Position numbers and translations under genes: made by a program. DNA of 6,336 bases, from assembly GCA_014323965.1 (NCBI GenBank), contig JACONB010000107.1, forward strand, positions 1 to 6,336, given 5' to 3'. This document shows positions 5,997 to 6,336 of this stretch, in pieces; the first letter of the stretch is position 1; every line of letters starts with the position of its first letter. The notes beneath the pieces were generated by a model. That model saw only the letters and a list, made by a program, of their open reading frames with translations, was not told where the DNA came from and made no database searches. The DNA is from Prochloron sp. SP5CPC1 (lineage in GTDB: Bacteria > Cyanobacteriota > Cyanobacteriia > Cyanobacteriales > Prochloraceae).

Positions 5997-6336
5997 ATGG
6001 CTGGTCATAGTAAATGGGCAAACATCAAGCGTCAAAAGGAAAGAGTAGACGGGAAGAAAGGGAAGACCTTCACCCAACTATCTCGGGCTATTATTGTAGC
6101 TGCTCGAAATGGTATCCCGGATCCTGATGGGAACTTTCAACTGCGCACTGCAATTGAAAAAGCTAAAGCTGCCCGGATACCTAAGAATAATATCCAACAG
6201 GCGATCGCCAAAGGGGCAGGCACTTTCAGCTCTGATGATGCTAATCTAGAGGAGATTCGCTATGAAGGTTACGGTGCTGGGGGGGTAGCTATTTTAATCG
6301 AAGCCCTGACAGATAATCGCAATCGCACGGCGGCGG
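5997..6336 (+). CDS. YebC/PmpR (TACO1)-family protein, 5' part
   Basis: The first 113 codons are present and the gene runs off the right edge; the family is usually about 240-250 residues. The start MAGHSKWANIKRQKERVDGKKGK is diagnostic, followed by FTQLSRAIIVAARNG, AIEKAKAARIPKNNI and YEGYGAGGVAI, then LTDNRNRTAA. Family members have been described as DNA-binding regulators (PmpR) and, more recently, as translation factors that relieve ribosome stalling (TACO1 and YebC2). The sequence alone does not say which role applies. No canonical ribosome site is seen; the tandem heptamers occupy the upstream region. Transcription may be shared with glk, since no terminator is visible in the 48-bp gap. 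Confidence 0.96.
   Translation, partial: MAGHSKWANIKRQKERVDGKKGKTFTQLSRAIIVAARNGIPDPDGNFQLRTAIEKAKAARIPKNNIQQAIAKGAGTFSSDDANLEEIRYEGYGAGGVAILIEALTDNRNRTAA

Overview
The window looks like cyanobacterial DNA. It holds seven complete copies of the HIP1 octamer GCGATCGC (starting at 87, 1262, 1358, 1478, 3008, 5179 and 6201), short tandem repeats of the kind common in cyanobacterial intergenic DNA, a Uma2-family (DUF820) gene of the type greatly expanded in cyanobacteria, and a glucokinase without a clear Shine-Dalgarno site. HIP1 sites fall inside the large toxin-like gene as well as the housekeeping genes, so that gene does not look newly acquired. The genus cannot be told from the sequence.

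Left part (1-3318, minus strand): the first 967 codons of a very large gene start at 2902 and run off the left edge. The protein is a Tc-toxin B-component-like (SpvB/TcdB) protein with an SpvB N-terminal domain, six evenly spaced FG-GAP/VCBS-like repeats (probably a six-bladed propeller), and the TcdB middle domains. Just upstream on the same strand is an 81-residue protein with one membrane segment. Its N-terminus shares two short motifs, in the same order, with the N-terminus of the toxin-like protein. A near-consensus sigma-70 promoter and a good ribosome binding site precede the small gene, and no clear terminator separates it from the large one, so the two may form one transcription unit.

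Middle (3319-4709): a 243-bp divergent intergenic region carries strong promoters on both strands and several inverted repeats. On the plus strand it leads to a 152-residue protein with an excisionase/MerR-like helix-turn-helix and an unrecognised C-terminal domain. That gene meets a Uma2-family nuclease-like gene tail to tail, and their stop codons overlap by four bases. It is an inference, not shown, that the helix-turn-helix protein controls the divergent toxin-side promoter.

Right part (4710-6336, plus strand): after a repeat-rich spacer come glucokinase (glk) and, 48 bp further, the first 113 codons of a YebC/PmpR-family gene, with three tandem heptamers between them. These are ordinary housekeeping genes. 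The possibly new biology lies in the left half: the toxin-like gene, its small membrane companion with the shared N-terminal motif, and the divergent regulator.
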